The notes under the pieces were generated by a model. That model was not told where the DNA came from. It made no database searches and worked only from the letters and a program-made list of their open reading frames with translations. This document shows positions 1 through 9,379 of a stretch of 47,987 bases of DNA, one piece after another; the stretch's first letter is position 1; the number at the start of each line of letters is the position of its first letter. Origin of the DNA: Candidatus Hydrogenedentota bacterium (GTDB lineage Bacteria; Hydrogenedentota; Hydrogenedentia; Hydrogenedentales; CAITNO01); the NCBI GenBank assembly GCA_022706235.1, contig JAKJCY010000005.1, forward strand, positions 9,922-57,908, read 5' to 3'. Made by a program: the position numbers and the translations under genes.

Positions 1-1
1 G

Positions 2-3000
2 CCGTCCTTCGGAAGCCACATAGGCACTGCGGCGGAAAACGGATATCCCAGCCCGAAGGTCTATGGTAGCAATAGGTATACGACGACTATCGGGTATGCG
101 TTCCGCCTGACCACTGTGGCAGGGGAGTATGCGGATGTGGGGACCATGGTGACCGCGCCCATTGCCCCATCGGGTTTCAACTCCTGGAACAGGATTGCGT
201 TCAACCGAACCGTGCCGTCCGCCACGTCCCTTACTGTGGATATTTTGCCCGAAACGGGCGGACTACCCATCAGCGGTTACAGGAACGTGTACAGCGGTAT
301 GGATATCAGCGGCATTACGGCAAGCGCCATCCGGCTCCGGGCTACGCTGTCCACTGCCGACAACCGGTTGACCCCAGCCCTGCGGGATTGGGCCGTATCC
401 TGGCATACGAACGATTCTTACATTGAAAGTGCTTATTCCGAACCGGTATGGTCCGAACAGGAATCTGTTATGGAAGGGGAACCTGTGGAGGAGGGAGAAC
501 CCGGCGAAGGCGAAGAGGAAGGTGAGGGTGAGGAGGAAGGTGAACACGAACCCGGGGCCGAAAAAACCGTCATGCTTCCAGGCGACGTGCCCCTGAAACT
601 GGCCTGGATCCCGGCGGGCTCGTTCCTCATGGGCCGGTATTCGGGGGAGGAAGGCATCTATGACAGGGAATCCCCTCAGCATGAGGTAACGCTGGCACAA
701 GGCTTCTGGATGGGCAAGTATGAAGTGACACAGGGGCAATGGCTGGCCGTGCGCAAAGCCTGGCCGGATGCGGCGCATGTGCCCTCCAACAATTATGGCC
801 TCGGTTCCACGTATCCCGCGTACTATGTTTCCTGGGAAGACGTCCGGGAATTTATCACCTCTCTAAACGCCTATATCGCAAATACGGGCCAGGGCCCTCT
901 CACGGTGCGGCTGCCCAGCGAAGCGGAATGGGAATATGCCTGCCGCGCGGGCACGCAGACGCGTTTCTATTTCGGAGAATCCCTGGACTGTGCCGGAGAC
1001 TGTTCAGACTGCGCCGCGGGAGTGCTGCCGGGCAACCGCACGAATTACATGTGGTATTGCGGTAACAATAGCATCGTCGGCGCCAAGCCTGTGGGCGGAA
1101 AACTGCCCAATGCCTTCGGGCTGTTTGACATGAGCGGCAACCTGAATGAATGGTGTGAGGATGACTGGCACAGTGACTATAGCGGCGCACCTGCGGACGG
1201 GAGCGCCTGGACAGGAACGCCGAGGAATATAAATCGGGTCCGCCGGAGCTATGCCTGGGATAGTAATGCTGTTGACTGCCGCTCCGCAGCGCGTACCGCC
1301 AACCTGGCGGATTATCGGAGTTATCGCCTTGGGTTCCGCCTGGCCGCGGAAGAAACGATACCTTTTGACGAGGGCATGTATTATAGTTGTCCGCCGAGCG
1401 GCACGGTTGCGGGGCAGCCTGCGATACCGCCCTCCCAACTGCCGGACCAGGTCTACTATCTCAGCGACGAACCCTTATGGGTTTCCGGTCTACCGCTGCC
1501 CGTGGAAAACTTCCGGGCTACCGGCCAGATATGTGATTTCCATTGGTGGGGTGTTGAAGTGGATGGCCAAGGCCTGCCGTGTGAACGGGAGCACAGTACC
1601 TTCATGATCCAAGTGGGCAGCGACGCCTCGGGATGGTTCTGGGAAGACCTGGTAACGGCGGAAAAAGAAGCGTTAACGGAAGTATCGTTCTGGGACGAGA
1701 CCTTGAATACCGATGTTCTCCTGACCTTGTATAAGTATGACGTGAACACTCTGGCATCGTGTTGTTCGCTCGATGCGGAAGCTGCCGACTATTTTATCAG
1801 CATCCGAAGCATTTTCCTTAATGACTTGGGTGAAACGGAAGATGAGGGCTGTTATTTCGGTTGGACCGCCAGCCTGGAAGGGGACAACACCCTTTGGGCA
1901 CGTGATTTTGGCGGCATAAACCCCTATCCCCTGCAGGACGTTTCCGACAATCTTGCTTTTTGTGTTGGCAGGGAATGGTATGATCCCTGCGGCCCGGATG
2001 AAACGCCTCCCCTTGTGGAACTTTTTGGCGCGGATTCGGTTGTGGTGGAGTGCGGCACCGCATACACGGATGCCGGCGCTACAGCACATGACCTATGCGA
2101 CGGCGACATGACCGGCGCCATGGTAACAACCAACCCGGTGGATACCACCGTGCCCGGTGATTACAGCATCGCCTACAACGTGACCGATGCCGCGGGCAAC
2201 GCCGCCGAACCGGCGATACGTACCGTGAAGGTGGTGGATACCATCAAGCCCAATCTCATCCTGTTGGGAGAATCTCTTGTTTATATTGAATGTCCGGGAA
2301 ACTACGTTGATGCCGGCGCGGCGGCGGTGGACAGCTGTGACGGCGACATGGCCGCGTCCATTGTAATCACTGGCGACAGTGTTGATCCGGCCCGGCCGGG
2401 AACCTATATCATCCGGTACAACGTGAGTGATTCCAGCGGCAATGCGGCTCCGGAGGTCATGCGCACCGTAACTGTCACCGACACCCGCCCGCCCGTCATT
2501 ACCCTGCTGGGTGAGGATTTCATAACCGTGGAATGCGGCGATGCCTACGTGGATGCCGGGGCAACCGCCATGGATGCCTGTGACGGCGATGTAAGTTCCG
2601 ACATTATTCCGGTCAGTTATGTGGATACCGGCATCCCCGCAGTTTTTACGGTCAATTATTATGCGATGGACCACCGCGGCAATTATGCGGATGTGGCTTT
2701 TCGTACCGTAACCGTGGTGGATACAACGGCTCCGGTAATCATCGCCTGCACCCCGCCCGGGCCATTGACTCCCGGTGAAGGCGGCGGCGCGACCTTGCCC
2801 GACCTGACGGGAAACATCGTCGTGGAGGATGTCTGCGGGACCTTGACGTATACGCAGGAACCGCCCGCCGGCACCATGATAGTTGAGGATACCCCGGTGG
2901 CACTGACGGTAACGGACCGGGGCGGTAATGCCGATGTCTGCGATATGATGGTTCAATTGGGCAGTTCAAACGAAGAAGGTGAAGGCGAGGCAGAAGGAGA

Positions 3001-3811
3001 AGGCGAGAATGCCGCACAATATCTGTGTCCCGGGGAAGGGTCCCTTTACGGACAAGGCGTTGCGTCGCCCTCCCCGGAATTCGAGCGTTCCTACCGCCTC
3101 AGCGACGAAGTCCTGTGGTCGCCTTATTATCCATTGCCTGTGGAGAACTTCACAGCGACAGGCAGGATTACGACTATCCACTGGTGGGGGGTGGAAATCA
3201 ACAACCTCGGGGTGCCCTGTGAACGTATGCAGAGCACCTTCATCATTAAGATCGGCAGCAACCGGACCGGGGTGATTTGCGATTATATCGTGACACCCGA
3301 GAAACAGGACCTTGGAGAGACCTGGTTCCGGGACCCAGTACGGAACACTGACGTCCTGTTGCCTTTGTATAGATATGAGGTTGTGTTTCCGACAGGTTTC
3401 TGTCAACTCGACCCGGAAGCGGACGACCACTTCCTCAGCATCCGAAGCGCCTCTTTTGCCGGACCGGACCAGGTCATGGATGAAGGGTGTTATTTCGGCT
3501 GGGCGACCAGTCCCGAGGGCAATCACGACCTTTGGGCATGGGCCTTCGGCAGTGTTCTTCCCATGTCGCTGTCCCAGCCTTCCGATAACCTTGCCTTTTG
3601 CCTGGCCGGAAATGAGGAAGGACCCGTTCACCCGGCGGACCTGAATGCCGACTGGCGCATGGTTATCAGCGAAGCCATCGCCTATCTCGCCGGTTGGCAG
3701 CAGGGCTCCAATCCGCTAAGCTATGCCATGCGCGCCGCCTATCTGTGGCAGAACGGTGAATCTTACCAGTATTTGCCCGGCGAAGAACCCCCGCTGTGCT
3801 GGACCCCGTGA
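2..3811 (+). CDS. Multidomain secreted protein: FGE-like domain, duplicated HWWG modules, Ig-like repeats, dockerin-like C-terminus (5' truncated)
   Basis: The frame is open from the window edge, so the N-terminus is missing; 1269 residues are visible. Counting from the codon at position 2: a Glu/Gly linker (about 155-180); a sulfatase-modifying-factor/FGE-like domain (about 187-450); an approximately 200-residue module containing HWWGVEV (about 458-659); three DUF5011-type Ig-like repeats, each with an xDAGAxAxDxCDGD signature (about 667-908), plus one HYR-like repeat; a second EGEGE linker; a second copy of the HWWG module (about 1004-1207); and a C-terminal domain with a D-x-N-x-D...E loop. 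The cysteine pair of true formylglycine-generating enzymes is not visible (the block reads RRSYAWDSNAVDC), so the FGE fold is probably structural or ligand-binding. The protein is probably surface-located or secreted. Its last 60 residues match those of the protein ending at 24626. Confidence 0.85.
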   Translation, partial: PSFGSHIGTAAENGYPSPKVYGSNRYTTTIGYAFRLTTVAGEYADVGTMVTAPIAPSGFNSWNRIAFNRTVPSATSLTVDILPETGGLPISGYRNVYSGMDISGITASAIRLRATLSTADNRLTPALRDWAVSWHTNDSYIESAYSEPVWSEQESVMEGEPVEEGEPGEGEEEGEGEEEGEHEPGAEKTVMLPGDVPLKLAWIPAGSFLMGRYSGEEGIYDRESPQHEVTLAQGFWMGKYEVTQGQWLAVRKAWPDAAHVPSNNYGLGSTYPAYYVSWEDVREFITSLNAYIANTGQGPLTVRLPSEAEWEYACRAGTQTRFYFGESLDCAGDCSDCAAGVLPGNRTNYMWYCGNNSIVGAKPVGGKLPNAFGLFDMSGNLNEWCEDDWHSDYSGAPADGSAWTGTPRNINRVRRSYAWDSNAVDCRSAARTANLADYRSYRLGFRLAAEETIPFDEGMYYSCPPSGTVAGQPAIPPSQLPDQVYYLSDEPLWVSGLPLPVENFRATGQICDFHWWGVEVDGQGLPCEREHSTFMIQVGSDASGWFWEDLVTAEKEALTEVSFWDETLNTDVLLTLYKYDVNTLASCCSLDAEAADYFISIRSIFLNDLGETEDEGCYFGWTASLEGDNTLWARDFGGINPYPLQDVSDNLAFCVGREWYDPCGPDETPPLVELFGADSVVVECGTAYTDAGATAHDLCDGDMTGAMVTTNPVDTTVPGDYSIAYNVTDAAGNAAEPAIRTVKVVDTIKPNLILLGESLVYIECPGNYVDAGAAAVDSCDGDMAASIVITGDSVDPARPGTYIIRYNVSDSSGNAAPEVMRTVTVTDTRPPVITLLGEDFITVECGDAYVDAGATAMDACDGDVSSDIIPVSYVDTGIPAVFTVNYYAMDHRGNYADVAFRTVTVVDTTAPVIIACTPPGPLTPGEGGGATLPDLTGNIVVEDVCGTLTYTQEPPAGTMIVEDTPVALTVTDRGGNADVCDMMVQLGSSNEEGEGEAEGEGENAAQYLCPGEGSLYGQGVASPSPEFERSYRLSDEVLWSPYYPLPVENFTATGRITTIHWWGVEINNLGVPCERMQSTFIIKIGSNRTGVICDYIVTPEKQDLGETWFRDPVRNTDVLLPLYRYEVVFPTGFCQLDPEADDHFLSIRSASFAGPDQVMDEGCYFGWATSPEGNHDLWAWAFGSVLPMSLSQPSDNLAFCLAGNEEGPVHPADLNADWRMVISEAIAYLAGWQQGSNPLSYAMRAAYLWQNGESYQYLPGEEPPLCWTP

Positions 3812-3915
3812 TACAACCAAAACGAATCCAATAGACACCATTATGAGTATCGAAATCAGACGCGTACCCTCCGATGGAAACGCCAACGCGGCTTCCTTTG
3901 AAATCCATGGTGGTG

Positions 3916-4162
3916 AAGTTCAGACTTCCTTATCTCATCGGGGTTATTCAATGGTTACCCGGAATCCGGTTTGGCACTTTTTTGATGCCATGTTCGTATA
4001 GGACCGCAAGAAAGGGACAGACCACGAAATAGCCAATAGCAGTAAAGGGCATCCATGCTTCGTTACTGACGGCTATTTCGTCGTCAGTCCCTTTTTGCTC
4101 CGTCTTTTTGTTTGTTTTCCAGTGCCATGGGCATTTCCGACGAGACCAGGATATCTGAAGTT
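3916..4162. repeat. Fold-back (MITE/REP-like) element, copy 1
   Basis: An approximately 247 bp imperfect palindrome. The outer arms are AAGTTCAGACTTCC (3916-3929) and GGATATCTGAAGTT (4149-4162). The inner arms, 4006-4034 and 4071-4098, hold GGGACAGAC and GTCAGTCCC and continue into an AAATAGCC / GGCTATTT stretch. The right half, reverse-complemented, resembles the left half of the element at 25733-25981, so the two are relatives in opposite orientation. It lies in the gap between two convergent genes, with no transposase nearby. Confidence 0.75.
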
Positions 4163-4286
4163 AGAAAGCAGTCCCTGCCATGTCCATGACAAGGGTAGAC
4201 GAGCGATGATCGACGTTTGATATTCCCTCTTACTCTGGGATTGTATTTCCCGCCGTATTTATGGAGTCTGGCACTCCGGGAGGATT

Positions 4287-6044
4287 CTAAGGAAGCGAAT
4301 AGGGGAGTTCCAGCGATGTTCCCATTTCAGGCGGCCGTATGCGCCGGTATCCTCCGTTACGAAAGACGAGTATCTGATAACGATCGCTTTCAGGCGATTC
4401 CTCGAATTCCAGGCGCAGTCGGGAAGGGCCACTGTCGCCGGTCTCGAGCACTGTTATGATCAGCCCCTTCAAATCATGGCGGTCGCCCGGATGCATGGGT
4501 CTTTCGGGACTTCTGAATAATTTCTCGATCAGCGTGGTGCATAACTGGCCGTTTACGATTTCCAGCTCCATTTCCCGGTCACCGGTGCGGGTAAGGCGAT
4601 GCGTGAACGGCGCCATCGAAAGGAGCCACCAGGATTTGGCCTGGGGCAGGCCGTCAAAATAACGCAGCATGACCGGGTATACCCCGGTATACGGGTCGGG
4701 CGCGTTAACGACCAGCACCTGGGACTCCGCGATGCGCTCTTCATCCATCTCGACAGAGCGCATGATGGCATTCAAATGTCCCATCAGGAGGCGTAGTCCC
4801 GCAACGTGCACTGGCCACAATATTGCGCTGACACCCAGGTGCAGGATGATAAACAGCCACATGAGACCCCGCACCAGGCGGCGTTTCGACACGGCGACAG
4901 TTGCCGTTCCTTTCATGCGCCAGGCGTGAACGATCATGACGGCAATCACGGCGGCGCCGCCCAGCGACGGCGCGAGCAGCACCCGCGCGTTGACTATGGC
5001 GGCAAGGCTGGGGAGCGTCGCGATAAGCGCGCCAGGAATCAGCCAGCGCAGGGCGCGCCGTTCCCGCTTCTCGAATCCGGGCCAGAGAATATACAATGCG
5101 AAGCCCATGATAATGAATGTCCCCAGCCCCATCACGATAAAAACCGGTTCCAGGGAAGGACGCAAGAGGGTCGCTTCGCAGGGAAGCATGAAGAACTGGC
5201 CGCCCATGTGCATGAGAAACCGGCCCGGCGCCGCCATCAGGTATCCCGGGAGATTTGTTCCGGGGTCCAGATAGAGTTCCGAGTTTGCAGCGCCATACCC
5301 GTTCAAGCGATAGAAGGCATAATATCCAACGGAAAGCACGGACGCCGGCGCCGCCGCCCGGAACCGGGCGCGTATGCCGTCCTGCGCCCCGAAAAGTTCA
5401 TAAGCCAACACGTAGGCAAGTGGCCCCAGCGCGGTTTCGGAGGCCAGCAAACCGCCCGCATATCCCGCCAGCGACAGGAAGATTCCCGGCCGCCACTGTT
5501 CCTCGCGCCAGCGCAGATGGGCCGCCACACCCAGGAAGCCCAGCGCTACCGCAATTACCGAGTTGCGATTTGACCACCAGCCTGCCGGCAGGATGTGGGA
5601 TTCGTCAAGGACAAACAGAAGCAGGGCGAGCACGCCAATGGCGGGCGGCAATGAACGCCGTAAAATCAGCATGGCGGCCAGGCAGAGCAGGACATACCAC
5701 AAAATCGAATGGGCATGGAACGCGGGCGCAAAATGTCCGAATACCTGGTTATCCAGCGTCATCAAGGCCGATGAAAGCGGTCGAAAAAAATGCGCCTTGA
5801 ATTCCAGGTCCATAAACCACGGGTAAGGGCCCTTTTCAATATAGGGGCGCATCGCTTCCGCGTTGCCATTTCCAAAAATAAAGACGTTGAAGGGGGAGCC
5901 TAGATCGTTGTGTCCTTCCACCGTCACAATGTGGAGATAATCGTCCGCGAAAAAACCGAATCCGAGCGTAGTCAGGGCTACAACCATCCCCGCCGCCAAG
6001 GCGAGATAATAACCACGGGAACCCGTAAGAAAAGAGGAGGACAT
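4287..6044 (-). CDS. Polytopic membrane protein, GT-C glycosyltransferase-like
   Basis: 585 residues. About ten hydrophobic segments are spread over residues 12-430, followed by a soluble C-terminal tail of roughly 150 residues. A double Asp (DDY, residues 34-36) directly follows the first membrane segment, as in GT-C glycosyltransferases, where such acidic residues sit at the external active site and lipid-linked sugars are the donors. The start at 6044 is preceded by GGAG eight bases upstream. There are no glycan-assembly neighbours, so donor and acceptor are unknown. The family call rests on the topology and this motif only. Confidence 0.7.
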   Translation of the reverse strand: MSSSFLTGSRGYYLALAAGMVVALTTLGFGFFADDYLHIVTVEGHNDLGSPFNVFIFGNGNAEAMRPYIEKGPYPWFMDLEFKAHFFRPLSSALMTLDNQVFGHFAPAFHAHSILWYVLLCLAAMLILRRSLPPAIGVLALLLFVLDESHILPAGWWSNRNSVIAVALGFLGVAAHLRWREEQWRPGIFLSLAGYAGGLLASETALGPLAYVLAYELFGAQDGIRARFRAAAPASVLSVGYYAFYRLNGYGAANSELYLDPGTNLPGYLMAAPGRFLMHMGGQFFMLPCEATLLRPSLEPVFIVMGLGTFIIMGFALYILWPGFEKRERRALRWLIPGALIATLPSLAAIVNARVLLAPSLGGAAVIAVMIVHAWRMKGTATVAVSKRRLVRGLMWLFIILHLGVSAILWPVHVAGLRLLMGHLNAIMRSVEMDEERIAESQVLVVNAPDPYTGVYPVMLRYFDGLPQAKSWWLLSMAPFTHRLTRTGDREMELEIVNGQLCTTLIEKLFRSPERPMHPGDRHDLKGLIITVLETGDSGPSRLRLEFEESPESDRYQILVFRNGGYRRIRPPEMGTSLELPYSLP

Positions 6045-6265
6045 AAGGAACGCTCCAAAAGGTTGCTTTCAAACTGTGTAGTATACAGTAATCGTCCCTG
6101 CAGGAAGCGCATCCGGTAGTCCGGATTTTGATCAACAGATGAGGCAAAAACTCTTGTGTTCTCGAAGGATCTTTTTTTTTCATTTGGGAATCTGGAAAAA
6201 AATTGCCGCAGTTTGTACAACCGTATTATAGTAAGGGGCAGTATAACAATGACAAAGGATCAACC

Positions 6266-8419
6266 ATGCTTGAAGCAAAAACAATGACAAGCGTCATTAT
6301 TGCCCTTCTTATCTCCTGGTGCATGCAGGTATTCACAACCGCAACGGTCCTTGCGGTATCTCCCGCCCCAAAAATCCTGCGAAGCGCACCCGTCCTGCGT
6401 CACCTCGATATGAACAACAGCCTTATCGTGTATGTATCCGGAAACACGTGTTCCGTATATGACTTTCAGAACGAAACGGTGCGTTGGAGCCGGGAAATAA
6501 CGCAAGACACCGCCACCAATATCAGTGTTGCTGTCAATGCCATGCTGTTCCGTGACGGCCAGGGTATGGTGATGGTGGAAAAAGATACAGGCAAGGAATT
6601 ATGGACCCGGTCGGAAAAGGAGTGCGGGGAGCTTACGGAGGCCCGTTTCATTGGGGACACCGGCTGGACGACGGCGGAATATGACCGGGCGGTATTCGTA
6701 TATGATCCGACGGGGAAAGCATATCCGCAGCCGCAAGATTTTGACAGGGCGACAACAGTCCGTGTTCTGGATTGGCTGCCGGGGAAGGAAGTATTGGCTG
6801 TCGGCCAATCTACGGTGCACCTTCAGGGGAAAACAAGCAACCGCGTCTTTTTCTGGGATCCCAAATCGGGGGAGACCCGGGAAGGGTATGACGTTGAATC
6901 CGACGAACTGCATTCTTATCTGCACCCGTCCGTACCGGGGAAACTTCTGCTTGTCGAAATCAAACTGCCTTTCGGATTCACGCTAAAAACCCTGGACGCC
7001 TCTTCAGGCAAGGTGGAAAACACGTTAGAAAACGTGATGGAAGGCCTATCCCTCTATAATCTGAAACAGGGGGGCGTGGCGGTCCTGGCCCATGAGTGGG
7101 AAGAAGAGGCGCGGATACTCAATCTCGTCACGGGCGACCGCAAGATGCTGCGGAGGCCGCCCGGGCATATTTTCAGGGGCGATGCTTACGCCGCGGCCGA
7201 CGGCCGGGACTGGATCCTTTCCCAGGATGAAGACAAGCATGCCTGGCTTTGGGCGGTTGAAGAAGGCGGCACCCCCCGCAAAGTAATGGACGGCCGGCCA
7301 TACTGTTTTCTCCCCGACAGGGATATTGCCCTGCAGTTGCCGTATGTGCTGGAGGCGGGCGACGGCGCCATGTATGCCTATCATTTGGAAACCATGGAAA
7401 GAACCGCACGATGGACGTCACCGCCGGAGTATTGGTTTCACGAGGTGGTTTGCCGGGAGATGAAGCGGGCGCTCGGCTGTTCACTTGAAGAAAATAAACA
7501 CACGGGAATGGTGTCCATTTTTAAAATTGAAAGTTCCTCGCCGATTTGCACGTTTAAGGGCGAAACGTACTGCAACGCACTGTCAAAAGACGGGCGGTAT
7601 CTTATTTATAACAGTGATCCCCACGGCAAGGTGTTCCTGGGGCAGGTGGATACGGGGCAATACTTCCTGCTCGCGGAACAAGAGGAGGAGGAGATCGCCT
7701 ATGTGCAAATTTCATCAAACAACCGGCATGTGGCTATCAGCACCGTGGGCGCGTTGAAACTGATAACGCTGGAAGAGGGCCGGGTAAAACGAAGCAGCGA
7801 CCTGGAAACAATGACCTGTCCCCATCACCAGACCGGCCTGTGTTTTTCGCCGGACGGAACCCGCCTGCTCTTTATGCGTCCGGGCGAGGCATTTCTGTAC
7901 GATGTGGAACAAGGCGCCAAGATACATACCTTTACCGAACCGTCCCGTTTTCTCCCGGCATACAGGGAGGAGGAGGAAGGCATGGTATCGGGAGCACTCC
8001 ACCAGACCAAGGAGGTTGCCGGGCGTTTCACCGACAGCTTCAAGGAAACTCCCCGCCTTTCGGGTGCCTTTTCCGCTGCGGGGAACCACGTCATTACCAT
8101 GGCCGCAGGCAAAATCCTGCGCGTGTGGGACGCCAAGTCCGGCGTCATGCTTCACGCCATTGAAACGGAGTTGCCGCAAAAACGAAATACGGAAGGATAC
8201 ATCAACAACCTCTGGAAATGCAGTGAAAACGGCGCCTGGGCCTTTGCGTACAACGCAGATCATTTCGCTGAGGGAACGCTCTGGGAAGTTGGAACAGGCC
8301 GACTTGTACAGCGCATGCCCCTGCCGGAGGGAGCAATCGAGGATGTCGCTGTTGCGGACGATGGATCTGCCTTGTATTTTCATGCAGAAAAGAACATCCA
8401 CGTTGTTTACGTTCGATGA
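6266..8419 (+). CDS. Exported beta-propeller (WD40/quinoprotein-like) protein
   Basis: 717 residues from the ATG at 6266, chosen because AAGGA lies six bases upstream. A GTG/TTG-type start 63 bases earlier would add a hydrophilic tail before the signal peptide. Residues 1-30 form a typical signal sequence (hydrophobic core TSVIIALLISW). The rest consists of repeated beta-strand blades with phrases such as SVYDFQNE, LCFSPDGTRLLF and LRVWDAKSG, the pattern of WD40/quinoprotein-like propellers. No catalytic motif is visible. It is probably a periplasmic or surface scaffold. It stands alone, divergent from the membrane protein at 4287-6044. Confidence 0.75.
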   Translation: MLEAKTMTSVIIALLISWCMQVFTTATVLAVSPAPKILRSAPVLRHLDMNNSLIVYVSGNTCSVYDFQNETVRWSREITQDTATNISVAVNAMLFRDGQGMVMVEKDTGKELWTRSEKECGELTEARFIGDTGWTTAEYDRAVFVYDPTGKAYPQPQDFDRATTVRVLDWLPGKEVLAVGQSTVHLQGKTSNRVFFWDPKSGETREGYDVESDELHSYLHPSVPGKLLLVEIKLPFGFTLKTLDASSGKVENTLENVMEGLSLYNLKQGGVAVLAHEWEEEARILNLVTGDRKMLRRPPGHIFRGDAYAAADGRDWILSQDEDKHAWLWAVEEGGTPRKVMDGRPYCFLPDRDIALQLPYVLEAGDGAMYAYHLETMERTARWTSPPEYWFHEVVCREMKRALGCSLEENKHTGMVSIFKIESSSPICTFKGETYCNALSKDGRYLIYNSDPHGKVFLGQVDTGQYFLLAEQEEEEIAYVQISSNNRHVAISTVGALKLITLEEGRVKRSSDLETMTCPHHQTGLCFSPDGTRLLFMRPGEAFLYDVEQGAKIHTFTEPSRFLPAYREEEEGMVSGALHQTKEVAGRFTDSFKETPRLSGAFSAAGNHVITMAAGKILRVWDAKSGVMLHAIETELPQKRNTEGYINNLWKCSENGAWAFAYNADHFAEGTLWEVGTGRLVQRMPLPEGAIEDVAVADDGSALYFHAEKNIHVVYVR

Positions 8420-8460
8420 TTTTTCACCCATCTGCCGGAACATGTGTATTGATGCAAAAT

Positions 8461-8611
8461 CTTAGAGGGTGTACGGAAAGTCGAGATTGCTTCACGTTGT
8501 TCGCAATGACGGCTACATGGATACAATGTCATTGCGAGTGAAGCGCAGCAATCTCAATGATTTGCAATGATTGCGCAGGCTGTCAAAGGAACTTTCCGTA
8601 CACCCTCTTAG
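8461..8611. repeat. Nested inverted repeat element (151 bp)
   Basis: The outer arms 8461-8481 and 8591-8611 match at 20 of 21 positions (core GAGGGTGTACGGAAAGT). Nested inside are arms 8482-8510 and 8528-8556 (GAGATTGCT...CGCAATGAC), which match at about 22 of 29 positions. The inner sequence resembles GAGATTGCTTC...GCAATGAC repeats that I know to be common in environmental bacterial genomes. It lies in the non-coding stretch 8420-9379. Confidence 0.75.
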
Positions 8612-8930
8612 ACCTTCCGGCATGGCCAGAGGTATGAGGAAGGCTTCTAAAAAGAGCCCGGTCAATGGCGATAGAGCATAATACTTTCAATATCTTCCAG
8701 CCAGTCATTATTATGCCCCGACCTGCGTCATACCCGTCTTTACGCGCATAAGCAGTCGTTACTTCGATGCATGTCCGTTGGCGCGAAAAAACCGGAATGC
8801 CGTAGCCTGATAGCGCTTTACTCTTGTCCAGAGTGGGGTTGTATTTTTTGGGTTTAGTTTTTCATCGCCCAAAAGAAACGGCGCCCATTCCTCTCCTTGG
8901 TCATAGCTGCCTGAATAATTCTTATGCGCG

Positions 8931-9016
8931 CAGTAGGCGTACCTTCCCAGGTGCGCCATAATTCCGCAAGTACAGGAATTGCCCCTTATGGCGCACCTGG
9001 GAAGGTACGCCTACTG
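8931..9016. repeat. Perfect 31-bp inverted repeat
   Basis: The arms 8931-8961 and 8986-9016 are exact reverse complements (31 of 31), separated by a 24-base loop. There is no T-run after it, so it is not an ordinary terminator. The remainder of 8420-9379 shows no credible gene; apart from the two repeats I see only AT-rich sequence towards the downstream gene. Confidence 0.85.
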
Positions 9017-9379
9017 AAGCCCGGCATTAAATGCCGCTGCGTTATCCTTGTGAATTCTCACCGACAGGGCCGGTGGATTAACTTGGATTAAAAAAAAACA
9101 CGGCTGTCCAAATTAAGACAGGGTTGAGATTAATCCCCGGGTCAAGAGCCGTCCTTGTGTTGGCTGCCGCACGTAGGCATGCGACAAGGTCTGTAATCTG
9201 GCATCAACGTTTGTTGTGGCGAAAGGATTGCTGAATTTCTTTGTTATTTAAAGCACCAATTATGGTAAAATAAATATGAGTAGTATAAAGATGCTGTGTT
9301 CATGTTGTTACGAGAAAGCATTGTGTTGGGTACCTGCAAGAGGTAAACGTTTTTTAACTTTAAGTTGAAAGGAGAAGGT

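Noticed and set aside
559..1349. FGE-like domain as a diversity-generating retroelement target
   Set aside because: No reverse transcriptase, no template repeat and no Asn-rich variable stretch in the window.
3843..4001. 52-codon open frame starting MSIEIRRVPSDG
   Set aside because: No ribosome site, and its second half runs through the left arm of the fold-back element. No family recognised.
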